Origin: Arachnia rubra
GTDB taxonomy: Bacteria > Actinomycetota > Actinomycetes > Propionibacteriales > Propionibacteriaceae
Assembly: GCF_019973735.1 (NCBI RefSeq)
Contig: NZ_AP024463.1
Coordinates: 372,001 to 436,000, forward strand
DNA: 64,000 nt
Reading direction: 5' to 3'
Of this stretch, positions 45,070 through 54,540 are shown one piece after another (positions within the stretch are counted from its first letter, which is position 1; every line of letters starts with the position of its first letter). The translations under genes were made by a program, and so were the position numbers. The notes below the pieces were generated by a model. It searched no databases. It saw nothing but the letters and a program-made list of their open reading frames with translations, and was not told where the DNA came from.

Positions 45070-46179
45070 GTGTCCACTGTGATATCTAAAGCAGCTTCGT
45101 TGAAGGTCTCCAGGCGGTCTCTCCTCGCGGGGGCTGCGGCAGTGCCCCTGCTGGCTTTCGGCGCTGCGGAGACAGCACATGCCTTCGGCGCCTCTCACGG
45201 TCTCACGCCGATTGACGGGTCGCCGTGGCAGCATCCGGAGCTCCGGTCGATCGACTTCCGGTTCAGGGCCCAAGGGGTTCAGGTCTTCGACCCGTCGGTG
45301 CGAGTCACCCTGCCGGAGAGCTACGATTCCTCCCCGGACCGCCGGTACCCCGTGCTGTTGCTGCTGCATGGCGGTAGGGGAATGTTCCTGGACTGGAGCA
45401 GGGAGGGAAACGTCATCGAGGCGACGAAGGGCCAGGACCTCATCGTCGTCATGCCCGACGGTGGTGGAGGGTCGTTCTACAGCAACGCTAATTACCCGCT
45501 TCCTGGGCGTGAGGCGGCCTGGGAGACCTTCATCATGGAGCGTGTGCTGCCCTACGTCCATGAGAACTTCCGCACCGATCCGTCCCGCATGGCCATCGCG
45601 GGTCTGTCCATGGGCGGCTGGGGAGCGCTCGCCCTCGGGCAGCGCTACTACGGGCACTTCCGCTCGATCAGCGCCTACTCCGGTCCTTCCGACTGTCGAC
45701 CGGGTTCTCCAGGGGGAGGAGCCGTCAGGGCCGTCATCTGGATGGGGCCTGTGGCGGATGCCCTCAATGGGTACTGGCGGACCTCGAATCTTCCCGGCTC
45801 CACATGGGGAAACGAGGTATATCCGGAGATCGCCAAGGGGTATAACCCCATGGAGAACATTGAGAAATATCGTGGGAAGCGTCTCTTCATCCGGTCGGGG
45901 GATGGGACTATCCTCAGTACTTTCGCACCATTGCCCAGTGATCAGGACCGAATTCTGGATGAGCTGAAGAGGCGAGCTCGTTCGTTCATCGATAATTTCG
46001 GTGCAGATATCCAGGAAGCAACTGTGCACACGACGAATGAACGCTTCTCAAACGCCCTGACCAGTGCCGGTATAGATCACGACTACAAGTTCCTTCCCGA
46101 CCGGACGCACGAGTGGGGTCTGTGGAAAGAGTGCTTCGCTGAGGACCTGCCCGGGATGATGCAGTCGCTGAACTCCTGA
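45070..46179 (+). CDS. Tat-exported esterase (antigen-85/esterase-D fold)
   Basis: 369 residues from GTG 45070, chosen because AAGGAG ends eight bases upstream and the start then matches the paralogue; GTG 45061 lies inside that site. Tat signal SRRSLLAGAAAVPLLAFGAA, cleavage after AHA. Esterase domain: VLLLLHGGRGMFLDW, IVVMPDGGG, nucleophile in MAIAGLSMGGWGALALG and a His near the C-terminus (DRTHEWGLWKECF). This is the PF00756 group that includes mycolyltransferases and tributyrin esterases; no mycolate genes are seen here, so an extracellular carboxylesterase is likelier. A pseudogene duplicate lies just upstream. Confidence 0.85.
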   Translation: MSTVISKAASLKVSRRSLLAGAAAVPLLAFGAAETAHAFGASHGLTPIDGSPWQHPELRSIDFRFRAQGVQVFDPSVRVTLPESYDSSPDRRYPVLLLLHGGRGMFLDWSREGNVIEATKGQDLIVVMPDGGGGSFYSNANYPLPGREAAWETFIMERVLPYVHENFRTDPSRMAIAGLSMGGWGALALGQRYYGHFRSISAYSGPSDCRPGSPGGGAVRAVIWMGPVADALNGYWRTSNLPGSTWGNEVYPEIAKGYNPMENIEKYRGKRLFIRSGDGTILSTFAPLPSDQDRILDELKRRARSFIDNFGADIQEATVHTTNERFSNALTSAGIDHDYKFLPDRTHEWGLWKECFAEDLPGMMQSLNS

Positions 46180-46229
46180 CGTGGCGTCGCGTACGGATCC
46201 GCACTTCGCATCCGGGCGTGCCGCATGAC

Positions 46230-46266
46230 GATGGGGCTCCCACCTGACCCAGGTGGGAGCCCCATC
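46230..46266. terminator. Bidirectional terminator, 17-bp perfect stem
   Basis: GATGGGGCTCCCACCTG (46230-46246), loop ACC, CAGGTGGGAGCCCCATC (46250-46266). It lies between the 3' ends of the plus-strand esterase and the minus-strand permease, so it can stop transcription from both sides. Confidence 0.85.
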
Positions 46267-46282
46267 TCGCGTTGTGACGCGG

Positions 46283-47263
46283 CTATCTGTTCTTGCGTTC
46301 GTCGATGATGATCGCGATCACGATGATGGCGCCCTTGACGACCATCTGCCAGAACGCCGAGACGTTCATCAGGCTCAGGCCGTTGTTGATCACACCGATG
46401 ATCAGCGTGCCGACTATGACGCCCCAGACGGTGCCGATGCCGCCGTTGAACGACGTGCCGCCGATGACGGTGGCGGTGATCACGTCCAGCTCCAGCATGT
46501 TGCCCAGGGTCGGGCTGCCGGACCCGGTGCGGGCGGTGAGGATGACGCCTGCCAGGCCAGCCAGCAGGCCGATCAGGGCGTAGATCTTGAACTGCGTCTT
46601 CGGCACCGAGATGCCGGAGACCTTCGCGGCCATCTCGTTGCCGCCGATGGCGTAGACGTGGCGGCCGAAGCGGGTGCGGTTGAGCACCAGCCACATGACG
46701 ATGGCGACGAAGGCCAGCAGCAGGATGGGCATGACGCCCTCGCCAAGCTCATTGAACTTGGGGGCGGTGTTGCTGATCGGCCGGCCATCGTTGTAGATGT
46801 TCGCGAAGCCACGTGCGGCGGTCATCATGCCGAGGGTGGCGACGAACGGCGGGATCCTGAAGACCGCGATCAGGCTGCCGACGACGGCGCCAACGAGGGT
46901 GCCCATCGCCAGGCCCGCCACCACGGCCAGGGCGATCGGCAGGGAGGGCAGGTTCGGGAAGAACGCACTGGGGCCGGGGACCTGCGCCAGGGAGGCCGAC
47001 ACGATGGCGCACAGCGCCACCGTCGAGCCGACCGATAGGTCGATTCCCTTGGTGATGATGGCAGCCATCATCCCGAGGCCGATGATGCCGATCGGCGCTA
47101 CCTGCACCACGACATTCAACAGGTTCTGCGTCTGCAGGAACCGGCCCTCGGTGATGATGCTCACCACGATCACAAAGGCGAGCAGGATCAGGACTATCGA
47201 GTACTTCCTCAGGGCTTCCCCGAAGTCGAGGCTCGGACGGGCGGTGGTGGCGGTTTCAGACAT
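46283..47263 (-). CDS. Sugar ABC transporter permease (RbsC-like)
   Basis: 326 residues from ATG 47263 ([21 protein letters not shown]); the longer frame is not needed. About nine to ten membrane segments and the RbsC/MglC family signatures [38 protein letters not shown] and [19 protein letters not shown]. Forms the membrane channel for a monosaccharide or cyclitol with the ATPase whose stop it overlaps by 8 bases. Last gene of the operon. Neighbouring inositol-type genes suggest myo-inositol or a similar substrate, but the permease alone does not show it. Confidence 0.9.
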   Translation of the reverse strand: MSETATTARPSLDFGEALRKYSIVLILLAFVIVVSIITEGRFLQTQNLLNVVVQVAPIGIIGLGMMAAIITKGIDLSVGSTVALCAIVSASLAQVPGPSAFFPNLPSLPIALAVVAGLAMGTLVGAVVGSLIAVFRIPPFVATLGMMTAARGFANIYNDGRPISNTAPKFNELGEGVMPILLLAFVAIVMWLVLNRTRFGRHVYAIGGNEMAAKVSGISVPKTQFKIYALIGLLAGLAGVILTARTGSGSPTLGNMLELDVITATVIGGTSFNGGIGTVWGVIVGTLIIGVINNGLSLMNVSAFWQMVVKGAIIVIAIIIDERKNR

Positions 47264-48779
47264 TGGGGTTTCCTTCGCTCGCGACGACTCCGTCGCCGCC
47301 GGTGGCCAGATGCATGACGGACTCCTGGTTGGCCTCCTCGCGGGACAGCTCACCAGAGATGCGGCCCTCATGCATGACTAGGATGCGGTCACTCATGCCG
47401 AGCACCTCGGGCAGCTCGGAGGAGACCATGATGATCGCCTTGCCCTGCCGGGCCAGCAGCGACATGAGCCGGTGGATCTCGGACTTCGCGCCGACGTCGA
47501 TGCCGCGGGTGGGCTCGTCGATCAGCAGCACATCCGGAACCGTCAGCAGCCAACGTGAGATCAGAGCCTTCTGCTGGTTACCGCCGGACAGATTCTTGAT
47601 GAGTTGGTTCAGCGACGGGGTCTTGATGCGCAGCTTCTCGCGCTGCTCCTGCGAGTCCTTGCGCATCTCGCTGACCTTGAGGAAGCCGCCCGGGCTGTAG
47701 CGGGGCAACGCCGCGACCGTGATGTTGTCGCCAACCGACAGCACCCCCATGATGCCGTTCAGCTTGCGGTCCTCGGTCAGCAGGGCCAGGTTCGCCTGGA
47801 TAGCGTCGGCGGGCTGCCTGATCCTCAGCGACTTACCGTCGAGGATGATCTCGCCGGAATCGGCCTTCTCGATTCCGAAGATGGTCTCCAGGACCTCTGT
47901 GCGCCCAGCGCCCATCAACCCCGCGATGCCGAGGATCTCGCCCCGGCGCAGGTCAAAGCTGACGTCCTTGACCACGCTGCCGCGCGTGAGGTTGCGCACT
48001 GACAGCACCACGTCGCCGATCTCGGCCTCCAGCTTCGGGAACAGGTCCGTCAGCTCCCGGCCGACCATCAGCTTGATCAGCTTGTCCCGGTCGAGGTCCT
48101 TGGCCGCATAGGAACCGACGTGTTTGCCGTCGCGGAAGATCGTGATGTCGTCGGAGATCTTGAAGACCTCGTCCATCTTGTGGGTGATGTAGATGATCGC
48201 GACGCCGAAATCGGTCAGCCGCTTGATCATCCTGTGGAGGTGCTCCACCTCGCGTTCCGGGATCGCCGAGGTGGGCTCGTCCATGATGATGATCTTGGCG
48301 TCGTAGCTGATGGCCTTCGCGATCTCGACCATCTGCTGCTTGGCGATCGACAGGGTCTTCATCTGAGCCCTGGGATCGATGTCGATGTCCCACTCCTTGA
48401 AGAGCTCACGGGTTTTGCGGATCATGATCCGGGGGTCCAGCAGCCCCAGGGGGCCGCGGGGCTCGCGGCCCAGCCAGATGTTCTCCGCCACCATCATCTC
48501 AGGCACCGGCGATAGCTCCTGGTGGATCATCGAGATGCCGTGCTCCAGGCCGTCCTTGGTGTCCTTGAAGTTCATCTCCTCACCGGCCAGCTCCACCGAG
48601 CCGGAGTCCGGCTGGTACATGCCGATCAGGCATTTCATCAGCGTGGACTTGCCCGCGCCGTTCTCTCCCATCAGGGAGTGCACCGTGCCGCTGCGGACGT
48701 TCAGGTCGACCTCGTCAAGCGCCACGACTCCCGGGAAGGTCTTGCGGATGTTGCTCATCCGCAGAATTACCTCTTGCAT
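47256..48779 (-). CDS. Sugar ABC transporter, double ATP-binding subunit (RbsA/MglA-like)
   Basis: 507 residues with two ATPase domains. First: Walker [10 protein letters not shown] (about 36-44), signature region [14 protein letters not shown] and Walker [12 protein letters not shown]. Second: degenerate Walker [10 protein letters not shown], signature [15 protein letters not shown] and Walker [17 protein letters not shown]. This tandem layout with a degenerate second P-loop is typical of RbsA, MglA and XylG. It energises the uptake of the ligand delivered by the lipoprotein gene immediately upstream. Confidence 0.93.
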   Translation of the reverse strand: MQEVILRMSNIRKTFPGVVALDEVDLNVRSGTVHSLMGENGAGKSTLMKCLIGMYQPDSGSVELAGEEMNFKDTKDGLEHGISMIHQELSPVPEMMVAENIWLGREPRGPLGLLDPRIMIRKTRELFKEWDIDIDPRAQMKTLSIAKQQMVEIAKAISYDAKIIIMDEPTSAIPEREVEHLHRMIKRLTDFGVAIIYITHKMDEVFKISDDITIFRDGKHVGSYAAKDLDRDKLIKLMVGRELTDLFPKLEAEIGDVVLSVRNLTRGSVVKDVSFDLRRGEILGIAGLMGAGRTEVLETIFGIEKADSGEIILDGKSLRIRQPADAIQANLALLTEDRKLNGIMGVLSVGDNITVAALPRYSPGGFLKVSEMRKDSQEQREKLRIKTPSLNQLIKNLSGGNQQKALISRWLLTVPDVLLIDEPTRGIDVGAKSEIHRLMSLLARQGKAIIMVSSELPEVLGMSDRILVMHEGRISGELSREEANQESVMHLATGGDGVVASEGNPNV

Positions 48780-48828
48780 TGGTTCTCCTGTGAACGGGAT
48801 AGCGGAGTCGCTCCCGGTCGCTCAATCC

Positions 48829-49839
48829 TCATCGATTCTGGAATTCGGCCATGTTCTCGGGCGTGACCAGCTGGTAGGGCACGTTGATGACTCCCGGGAC
48901 CTCCTCACCGTTGACCAGCCGGATGGCGGTGTCCACACCGGCTTTCCCCTGGCCCTTGGCGTCCTGGAAGACCGTTATGTCGAGTTTCCCGGCGCTCATC
49001 GCGCCGAGGGCATCGGGTGTGGCGTCGACGCCTCCGATGTGCACCTGGTCCAGCTTGCCTGCGTTCGTGAAAGCCTGGATGGCGCCCAGGGCCATCTCGT
49101 CGTTGTTGGAGCAGATGATGTCGATCTGCTGACCGGACTGCAGCCAGTTCTCGGTGATGGCCAGGCCCTTGTCGCGCATCCACAGCCCGGTCTGCTCGGA
49201 GACCACCTTCATCTCGGGATGCTCGGCGACGATCTCCTTACAGCCCTGGGTGCGCAGCTGGGCGGCCTCCTGCGTGGCGTCGCCCTGGAGGATCGCGACG
49301 TTGCCCTTGTAGTCGGTGAGCTTGGCGAGGGCCTCCATCTCCATCCGGCCGGCGATCAGCGAGTCGGACCCGACGTAGGGGACGCCAGTGGGCAGCTGCT
49401 GCGGGCGGCGGTTGACGTATACCAGTGGAATGCCCGCCTCTTTGGCTCGCTGGGTGATCGGGGCGGTGGTGGCGGTGTCCTGGGGCAGCACGATGAGGGC
49501 GTCGACGCCGGAGGAGATCATGTTCTCGATCTGGCTGAGCTGCACCTCCGCCTTCTCCTGCGCTGAGTCGGTGCTCACCTCGACCCCGGCCTCCTTGCCG
49601 CGGGCCTTGATGGCGTTTTCGACGTTCTGGAGGAACTGGTCGAGCACGGGGAAACTAGCCCCGATCTTCAGCTTCTTCCCATTCTTCGGCTTGACGACCT
49701 CCGAAGGCTGGTAGTCCTGCGTGGTGACGGCTCCGGGCTCTCCGTCCGCACCGGCGACTCCGTCGGTCGTCATGCCACATCCGGTCAGGACGAGCACTGC
49801 GCCCATGGCCAGCGCGGCGAGCTTGGGTACTGGCTTCAT
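48829..49839 (-). CDS. Sugar-binding lipoprotein of the ABC transporter (RbsB-like)
   Basis: 336 residues. Lipoprotein signal with lipobox LTGC (Cys21), then a periplasmic-binding-protein type I fold: KKLKIGASFPVLDQFLQNVENAI, DALIVLPQDTATTAPITQRA, GVPYVGSDSLIAGRMEMEAL, VAILQGDATQEAAQLRTQGC, ICSNNDEMALGAIQAF and VGGVDATPDAL-type motifs. First gene of the operon binding protein - ATPase - permease. The ligand class (pentose/hexose/cyclitol) is consistent with the inositol-type catabolic genes 3-6 kb away. Confidence 0.92.
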   Translation of the reverse strand: MKPVPKLAALAMGAVLVLTGCGMTTDGVAGADGEPGAVTTQDYQPSEVVKPKNGKKLKIGASFPVLDQFLQNVENAIKARGKEAGVEVSTDSAQEKAEVQLSQIENMISSGVDALIVLPQDTATTAPITQRAKEAGIPLVYVNRRPQQLPTGVPYVGSDSLIAGRMEMEALAKLTDYKGNVAILQGDATQEAAQLRTQGCKEIVAEHPEMKVVSEQTGLWMRDKGLAITENWLQSGQQIDIICSNNDEMALGAIQAFTNAGKLDQVHIGGVDATPDALGAMSAGKLDITVFQDAKGQGKAGVDTAIRLVNGEEVPGVINVPYQLVTPENMAEFQNR

Positions 49840-50152
49840 TCCTTCTCACTTCCTCGTGTCGGAGGCCCCGGCGGGACCTGGGGAAGTCGCCTCCCTGCGA
49901 CCTGACGATACTGTCGCAAAGAAGGTGGAAATGTCAATACAAATAGCCAGAGAGTCCTGCGGGGCGAGACGAGACCCGCGTCCTGACCGCGCATCGTGAG
50001 CTGGTGTGCGGGGATGCTCCCACCTCTCCAGGTCTATGGGCAGGCCGGGAGGCCTCGCGGCGGCGGTGGCGCCGGGTGGAGCCACCGAGCCGTATGCCAG
50101 CGGGCCGGGGCGGCCGGCCAGTAGGCAGTGGGCGGATGTGGTGCCCGGGGCC
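49840..50152. other. Intergenic region between ABC operon and antiporter
   Basis: 313 bases between the start of the minus-strand binding-protein gene and the 3' end of the antiporter gene. The left part holds the promoter elements listed separately; the right part is very GC-rich, with a short hairpin GGTGGC/GCCACC (50065-50070, 50081-50086) that may end antiporter transcription. No gene seen. Confidence 0.4.
49896..49937 (-). promoter_or_regulatory. Promoter/operator candidate of the sugar ABC operon
   Basis: On the minus strand TTGACA (49937-49932) is a perfect -35 hexamer about 95 bp before the binding-protein gene; an 18-base spacer leads to CAGTAT, a weak -10. Just downstream a perfect 6-bp inverted repeat, TGCGAC (49896-49901) and GTCGCA (49913-49918), could bind a repressor. 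A strong -35 with a weak -10 and an operator suits an inducible transporter. Confidence 0.45.
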
Positions 50153-51757
50153 TCACTCGTAGGGGAGGTAGCCGTTGCGGTGGATCTCCTCCAGGTCCAT
50201 GCGGGCCCGAATGATCCTGGCTGTCTCGTCGTCGATCTGGCGCTCACGCACCAGCTGCCCCAGGATCTCCCGTTTCCGGGCGATCACCGCCAGATGGAGG
50301 CGTTCCAGGGCGGCGACCTCGGAAAGCCCCTCCGCCTCGTCGTCGTCATCGCCGGCGTTCATGTGTGCGGCGATGGTGTCGATGCGGTCGGCCATCTCCT
50401 CCGCGACCCAGGGGGAGACACCAGCTTGCTCCGCCAGATCGGGCAGCTCCGGACGCACGACCGCGAGGATCGCCAGGCGCGCCTCGGTGATTCGCTGCTC
50501 CTCGGACAGCTCCTTCTCCTCCTGGTCTCCGGCATGGCCGCCGCGCGCCGCCCAGGCGATGACCTTGGGCAGCAGCGGTCCTTGCACCGCGATGCCGATG
50601 ATGATCGCCAGGGCCGCGATCAGCACCACCTCGTCGCGGTAGGGGAACGGCGAGCCGTCGTTCATGGTCAGGGGGATCGACAGCGCGATCGCCAGCGAGA
50701 CCGCGCCCCGGAACGCCGAAACCCCGCTCACAAGCCGCGCCCGGTAGGACATCCGGCGCTGCCGCTGCTCGGGCCTGCGGTCGAGGGAGCGGATGATCAT
50801 CACCGTGAGCTGCAGGAAGAGGAAACGCGAGACCACTAGGGTCACCGCGACGGCGACGGCTATACCTGCCAGCGCTAGGAGCTCTGCGGGCTGGAAACGG
50901 AAGACCAGCGACTGTGTCTCGACGCCGATCAGCAGGAACAGCGCCCCGTTCAGCAGGCTGGTCGCCAGCGGCCAGGCGTGCTCCGCCTGGGTGCGGGACT
51001 CCGGGGTGCTCAGCCGGTTCGAGAAGGCCGAGATGATCAGGCCGGCCACCACCACCGCCAGGACTCCCGAGGCGTGGATCTGCTCCGCCGTCAGGTAGGC
51101 CGCGTAGGGCGTGACGATGAGGGCCATGTTGAGGACGATAGGGTCGCGCAGCCTCGACAACACCGGGTAGGCGACAGCCGCCATCAGGATCCCCACCAGG
51201 ATGCCGCCCAGGAACGAGACCAGCGCCATCCGGGTGATGTCCCAGGGGGTGTAGTGCCCGCCGAGCGCTATGCCGACGGCGATGGCGTAGACCACCAAGG
51301 CGGTGCCGTCGTTGGTCAGGCTCTCCGCTTTGAGCAGCATGAACTGGCGTTGCGGCAGGCCCTTCGCCAAGGCCGCCGCCGCGGTAGCGTCGGGCGGGGC
51401 GACGGCTGCGCCGAGGATCAGCGCCGCCGCCCACGGGATGCCCAGCGACGAGGCGATCCAGGCGACGGCGAAGGCGGTGGCCACCACGAATACCGTCGAG
51501 GTGATCAGGATGCCGCGCAGGTCGCGGCGGATGGCGTTCTTCGACGTCGTGAGACTCTCCCAGAACAGCAGCGCCGGGAGGAAGAGCATCAGCACCACCT
51601 CGTGCGGCATCCCCAGGTGTTCCAGACCGGGGATGAAGGCCACGAGGAAACCCAGCAGCACCTGGGTCAGAGGCACGGGGAGCCGGAGAATGGGAGCCAG
51701 GGCATTGCCAGCCACCACCGCGGCACCGACGCTGACCACGACGATGAGACCTTCCAT
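50153..51757 (-). CDS. Na+/H+ antiporter, CPA1 family
   Basis: 534 residues from ATG 51757, with GGAAAGGA upstream. About twelve membrane segments up to residue 410, including the transport core motifs AAVAPPDATAAAALAKGL and ESLTNDGTALVVYAIAVG (the Asn-Asp pair of electroneutral CPA1 exchangers), then FRGAVSLAIALSIP. The last 120 residues are a soluble acidic/helical cytoplasmic domain probably involved in regulation. It exchanges Na+ (or K+) for H+ and maintains cytoplasmic pH. It is apparently monocistronic. Confidence 0.9.
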   Translation of the reverse strand: MEGLIVVVSVGAAVVAGNALAPILRLPVPLTQVLLGFLVAFIPGLEHLGMPHEVVLMLFLPALLFWESLTTSKNAIRRDLRGILITSTVFVVATAFAVAWIASSLGIPWAAALILGAAVAPPDATAAAALAKGLPQRQFMLLKAESLTNDGTALVVYAIAVGIALGGHYTPWDITRMALVSFLGGILVGILMAAVAYPVLSRLRDPIVLNMALIVTPYAAYLTAEQIHASGVLAVVVAGLIISAFSNRLSTPESRTQAEHAWPLATSLLNGALFLLIGVETQSLVFRFQPAELLALAGIAVAVAVTLVVSRFLFLQLTVMIIRSLDRRPEQRQRRMSYRARLVSGVSAFRGAVSLAIALSIPLTMNDGSPFPYRDEVVLIAALAIIIGIAVQGPLLPKVIAWAARGGHAGDQEEKELSEEQRITEARLAILAVVRPELPDLAEQAGVSPWVAEEMADRIDTIAAHMNAGDDDDEAEGLSEVAALERLHLAVIARKREILGQLVRERQIDDETARIIRARMDLEEIHRNGYLPYE

Positions 51758-51908
51758 GGGGTTCCTTTCCGGGGCTCTCGATGCGGGCGAGAAAAGCCAG
51801 CCACAATGATTATCCCGGATGACGCAACCCGGACCGTCCCCGACAACACGGTCAGGTCCCTGGAAACGTGAACAACCCCTGCCCGCCAGCGTCCTCACAC
51901 CATGAAAA

Positions 51909-51933
51909 CCCCTCCGGGCAGTGCCCGGAGGGG
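51909..51933. terminator. Terminator after the peptidoglycan-binding gene
   Basis: CCCCTCCGGGC (51909-51919) and GCCCGGAGGGG (51923-51933) form an 11-bp perfect stem with a 3-base loop; on the minus strand it is followed by GTTTTC. It lies 32 bases past the stop of the minus-strand gene at 51965. Confidence 0.75.
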
Positions 51934-51964
51934 CTGGTCTTTGACGACCGGTGGGTCGCTGACC

Positions 51965-52423
51965 CTACTTCGGGTCCTTCCAGAGGCCCTGTTTCACGAT
52001 TTTGAGAGTGGCGTCGTCACAGACTCCGGTCGCAGGTAGACCGTTGTCAGTCTGCATTTCAGCGGTCTTTGCGAAAGTATCCGGACCTGCATAGCCGTCG
52101 GCTTCACACCCAGGGACTCTCTCTTGAACATGCAAAACCCTGTCGAACAGAGCCTGCTGGGTTTCTGGTCCAGCGATGCCGTCCTCTTCGAGCCCCGCGC
52201 GGTACTGCATCCACCGGACTGCCTCCGTTGTCTGGGCGCCGTAGATGCCGTCATCCGAGCCAATCGGCAGGAACCCGAAGTAGATCAGGTCCCGTTGGAT
52301 CCAATAGGTGGAAAGCTCCTCGGCCTTGGCCTGAGGGGCATTGCTCACTGCGAGGGCGACGCCGAGCGCGCCCAGGGGCGCCATAGTCAGTACGCTACGG
52401 CGGCTCAGTCCATGAGAGGTCAT
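51965..52423 (-). CDS. Tat-exported peptidoglycan-binding protein
   Basis: 152 residues. A Tat signal (LSRRSVLTMAPLGALGVALA, cleaved after AKA) precedes a small domain with the repeat patterns of peptidoglycan_binding_1: DLIYFGFLPIGSDDGIYGAQ, then VRWMQYRAGLEEDGIAGPET and later NGLPATGVCDDATLKIV. Two such halves appear; Cys residues in the second half may form a disulfide. No catalytic domain is present, so it is either a wall-binding structural protein or the binding part of a lost hydrolase. Monocistronic, with its own terminator. Confidence 0.78.
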   Translation of the reverse strand: MTSHGLSRRSVLTMAPLGALGVALAVSNAPQAKAEELSTYWIQRDLIYFGFLPIGSDDGIYGAQTTEAVRWMQYRAGLEEDGIAGPETQQALFDRVLHVQERVPGCEADGYAGPDTFAKTAEMQTDNGLPATGVCDDATLKIVKQGLWKDPK

Positions 52424-52641
52424 GGTTTCTTCCTTTCCGTATGTAACTGAGAGACCCCGCCGGTGGAGATGGTCCGGCCCTTGCCGGTGTCGTGGGCATT
52501 CTCCTGTGTGGATTGTCCTTAACGCACTCCTTGGTGCATCCTCCTGGCCCGCCCCTGCCGTGGCGGCGACTGGACGTCACCTGCTCGGACCGGCACTCCT
52601 GGCGGCGGAATCTCCAAGAGCAATTTGCTCTCGCAAACACA

Positions 52642-53511
52642 TTACCTCTTGGTGAGCTCGTTTTCCAGGCGTTCACGCATCCTCACGTGGATGGCGTCGG
52701 CGTCCTCCTCCCAGCCGAAGACGCACACCGACAGCGGACCGTCGTAGTCGGTCTCCCGCAGGTAGCCGAAGACCTCGTCCCACGGCACCTCGCCGTTGCC
52801 GATCTCGTTGTGCTGGTGGATGCGGGCATCAACGCCGGGCGGGTTGATGATGTACCGGTTGCCGACGTTCGCCAGGTGATTCCACACGTCCGCTATGTGG
52901 ACGTGCTTCAGGCGCGGCCCGGCGTACTCCATCAGCGCCCGCGGGTTTCCCTGGCCCTGGGAGAGGTGGAACAGGTGCGGCAGGCAGAACTCGTAGTTCA
53001 GCCACGGCTTGTTCACCCCGCGCACCACCTGCACGGCCCGGTCGTTCGTCTCGACGAAGTCGTACGGGTGGGCCTCGATGGTGCACTCGATGCCGCGTTT
53101 CTCGAAGTCCGGGATCAGCTCCTCGATGGACTTGTAGAACTGGTGCTCCGACTTGAGGGGCTCGTTCGGGTCGCCCGAGAACTCGGTGGCGATCAGCGGC
53201 ACCTCCAGCTCTTCGGCGATCTCCAGCAGCCGCCGGAAGTTGCGCACCTGCGCCTGGCGTTCCTGCTCGTCGGGTGAGGACCAGTTGAACACCGGGTTGA
53301 AGGTCCAGATCTTCACGCCGGAGGCGGCCATGGCGTTCTTGACCTTCGCGACCTCTGCGTCGTCGACCTTGGGGTAGTGGTGCCACTCGTGGAAGTCGGC
53401 GCGCGGCGACAGCTCGATGTACTCGTAGCCGAGATCGGCGGCCTTGAAGCATTCCTCGGCGACGCTGAGGTGGGGGTGGTACATCGACGGATCCAGCAGG
53501 ATTTTCACCAT
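52642..53511 (-). CDS. Sugar-phosphate isomerase/epimerase-type TIM-barrel (AP endonuclease 2 family)
   Basis: 289 residues of the xylose-isomerase-like/AP-endonuclease-2 barrel: LGYEYIELSPRADFHEWHH, WTFNPVFNWSSP, VPLIATEFSGDP, IECTIEAHPYDF, HVHIADVWNH and a final ENEL. Metal ligands are expected from Glu152-, His- and Glu-bearing loops (EAHP, HQHNEIG). It resembles IolE/IolH-type enzymes of inositol and cyclitol pathways, which isomerise or epimerise keto-sugars. Last gene of the minus-strand operon with iolG and iolE-like genes; the exact reaction is not assignable. Confidence 0.78.
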   Translation of the reverse strand: MVKILLDPSMYHPHLSVAEECFKAADLGYEYIELSPRADFHEWHHYPKVDDAEVAKVKNAMAASGVKIWTFNPVFNWSSPDEQERQAQVRNFRRLLEIAEELEVPLIATEFSGDPNEPLKSEHQFYKSIEELIPDFEKRGIECTIEAHPYDFVETNDRAVQVVRGVNKPWLNYEFCLPHLFHLSQGQGNPRALMEYAGPRLKHVHIADVWNHLANVGNRYIINPPGVDARIHQHNEIGNGEVPWDEVFGYLRETDYDGPLSVCVFGWEEDADAIHVRMRERLENELTKR

Positions 53512-53523
53512 GGGGGTTCCTCC

Positions 53524-54540
53524 TCAGGCGTAGAACGCGGGTTTGGGCATCATCTCGACCGCCACCTCGCCGTCGGCCTCGAGGGCCTTGACGCCGGCGT
53601 CGCAGACACAGGCAGCTGCGTAGCCGTCCCACGCGGTGGAGCCGGTGTGACGGTCCTGCGAGACGGCGGTGATCCACTCCTGCACCTCACGCACGAAAGC
53701 CTGGCCGAAGCGCTGGTTGTGGTCCATGGTCAGCCGGTTGCGGCGACCCTGCAGGTCGGCGCGCTGCACCAGCTCCTGGTCGCTGAGCCGCACTGCACCG
53801 TTCTCGCCGACCAGTTCGCACTGGATGTCGTAGCCGTACTGGCAGTTGACGAAGATCTCGTCGTCGACGCGCACCCCGGAGGTGGTGGTGAGGATCAGCA
53901 CCAGCGGGTCCTGCAGGTGTGGGAAACGGTTCGTGGTCTTCTTCGGCTTGTCGACGCGGGCCGAGACGAACTCCTCGCCGAGCAGCCAGCGCATGGTGTC
54001 GATTTCGTGGATGGCGGTGTCGTTGATCGCCATGTCCCAGGTGTAGCTTTCCGGCACCGTCGGGTTGCGGTGCGCGTTGTGGACCATGAGGGCCTCGCCG
54101 ATCTCGCCGGCATCGAGGATGGCCTTCATCTCCCGGTAGGAGGCATCGAAGCGACGCATGAAACCGACGGTGACGAGCTTCTTGCCCGCCTTCTGCTCGG
54201 CCTCCATGATGCGCGCACAGGCCTCGGCGGTGGGGGCGAGGGGTTTCTCGCAGAAGACGTACGTGCCGGCCTCGACGGCTGCGATCACGTCGGGTTCGTG
54301 GGCGGGCCCGAAGCTGCAGATCATGACGGCGTCGACGTCGTTCGAGGCGATGAGTTCCGCGGCGCTCGGGAATACTGTTGCGCCGATCCGGTCGGCGACC
54401 TTCCGGGCGTTTTCGGCGTTGAGGTCGGTGACGGCCACTACCCGACCGCCCGCGATGACGCTGTGGATGCGTTCGATGTGCGCCTGCCCCATCCCGCCGG
54501 GGCCGATCATTCCGATGCGCAGGGTCATGGTGTCGCTCAC
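53524..54540 (-). CDS. iolG: Inositol 2-dehydrogenase-like Gfo/Idh/MocA oxidoreductase
   Basis: 338 residues. NAD-binding Rossmann start [19 protein letters not shown], the EKPLAPT motif with the catalytic-region Lys, and the substrate lobe with [27 protein letters not shown] (Asp and His of the family active site). The size and motifs agree with myo-inositol 2-dehydrogenase (IolG), which oxidises myo-inositol to scyllo-inosose; related cyclitols or sugars are alternative substrates. It overlaps the upstream IolE-like gene by 4 bases. Confidence 0.82.
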   Translation of the reverse strand: MSDTMTLRIGMIGPGGMGQAHIERIHSVIAGGRVVAVTDLNAENARKVADRIGATVFPSAAELIASNDVDAVMICSFGPAHEPDVIAAVEAGTYVFCEKPLAPTAEACARIMEAEQKAGKKLVTVGFMRRFDASYREMKAILDAGEIGEALMVHNAHRNPTVPESYTWDMAINDTAIHEIDTMRWLLGEEFVSARVDKPKKTTNRFPHLQDPLVLILTTTSGVRVDDEIFVNCQYGYDIQCELVGENGAVRLSDQELVQRADLQGRRNRLTMDHNQRFGQAFVREVQEWITAVSQDRHTGSTAWDGYAAACVCDAGVKALEADGEVAVEMMPKPAFYA

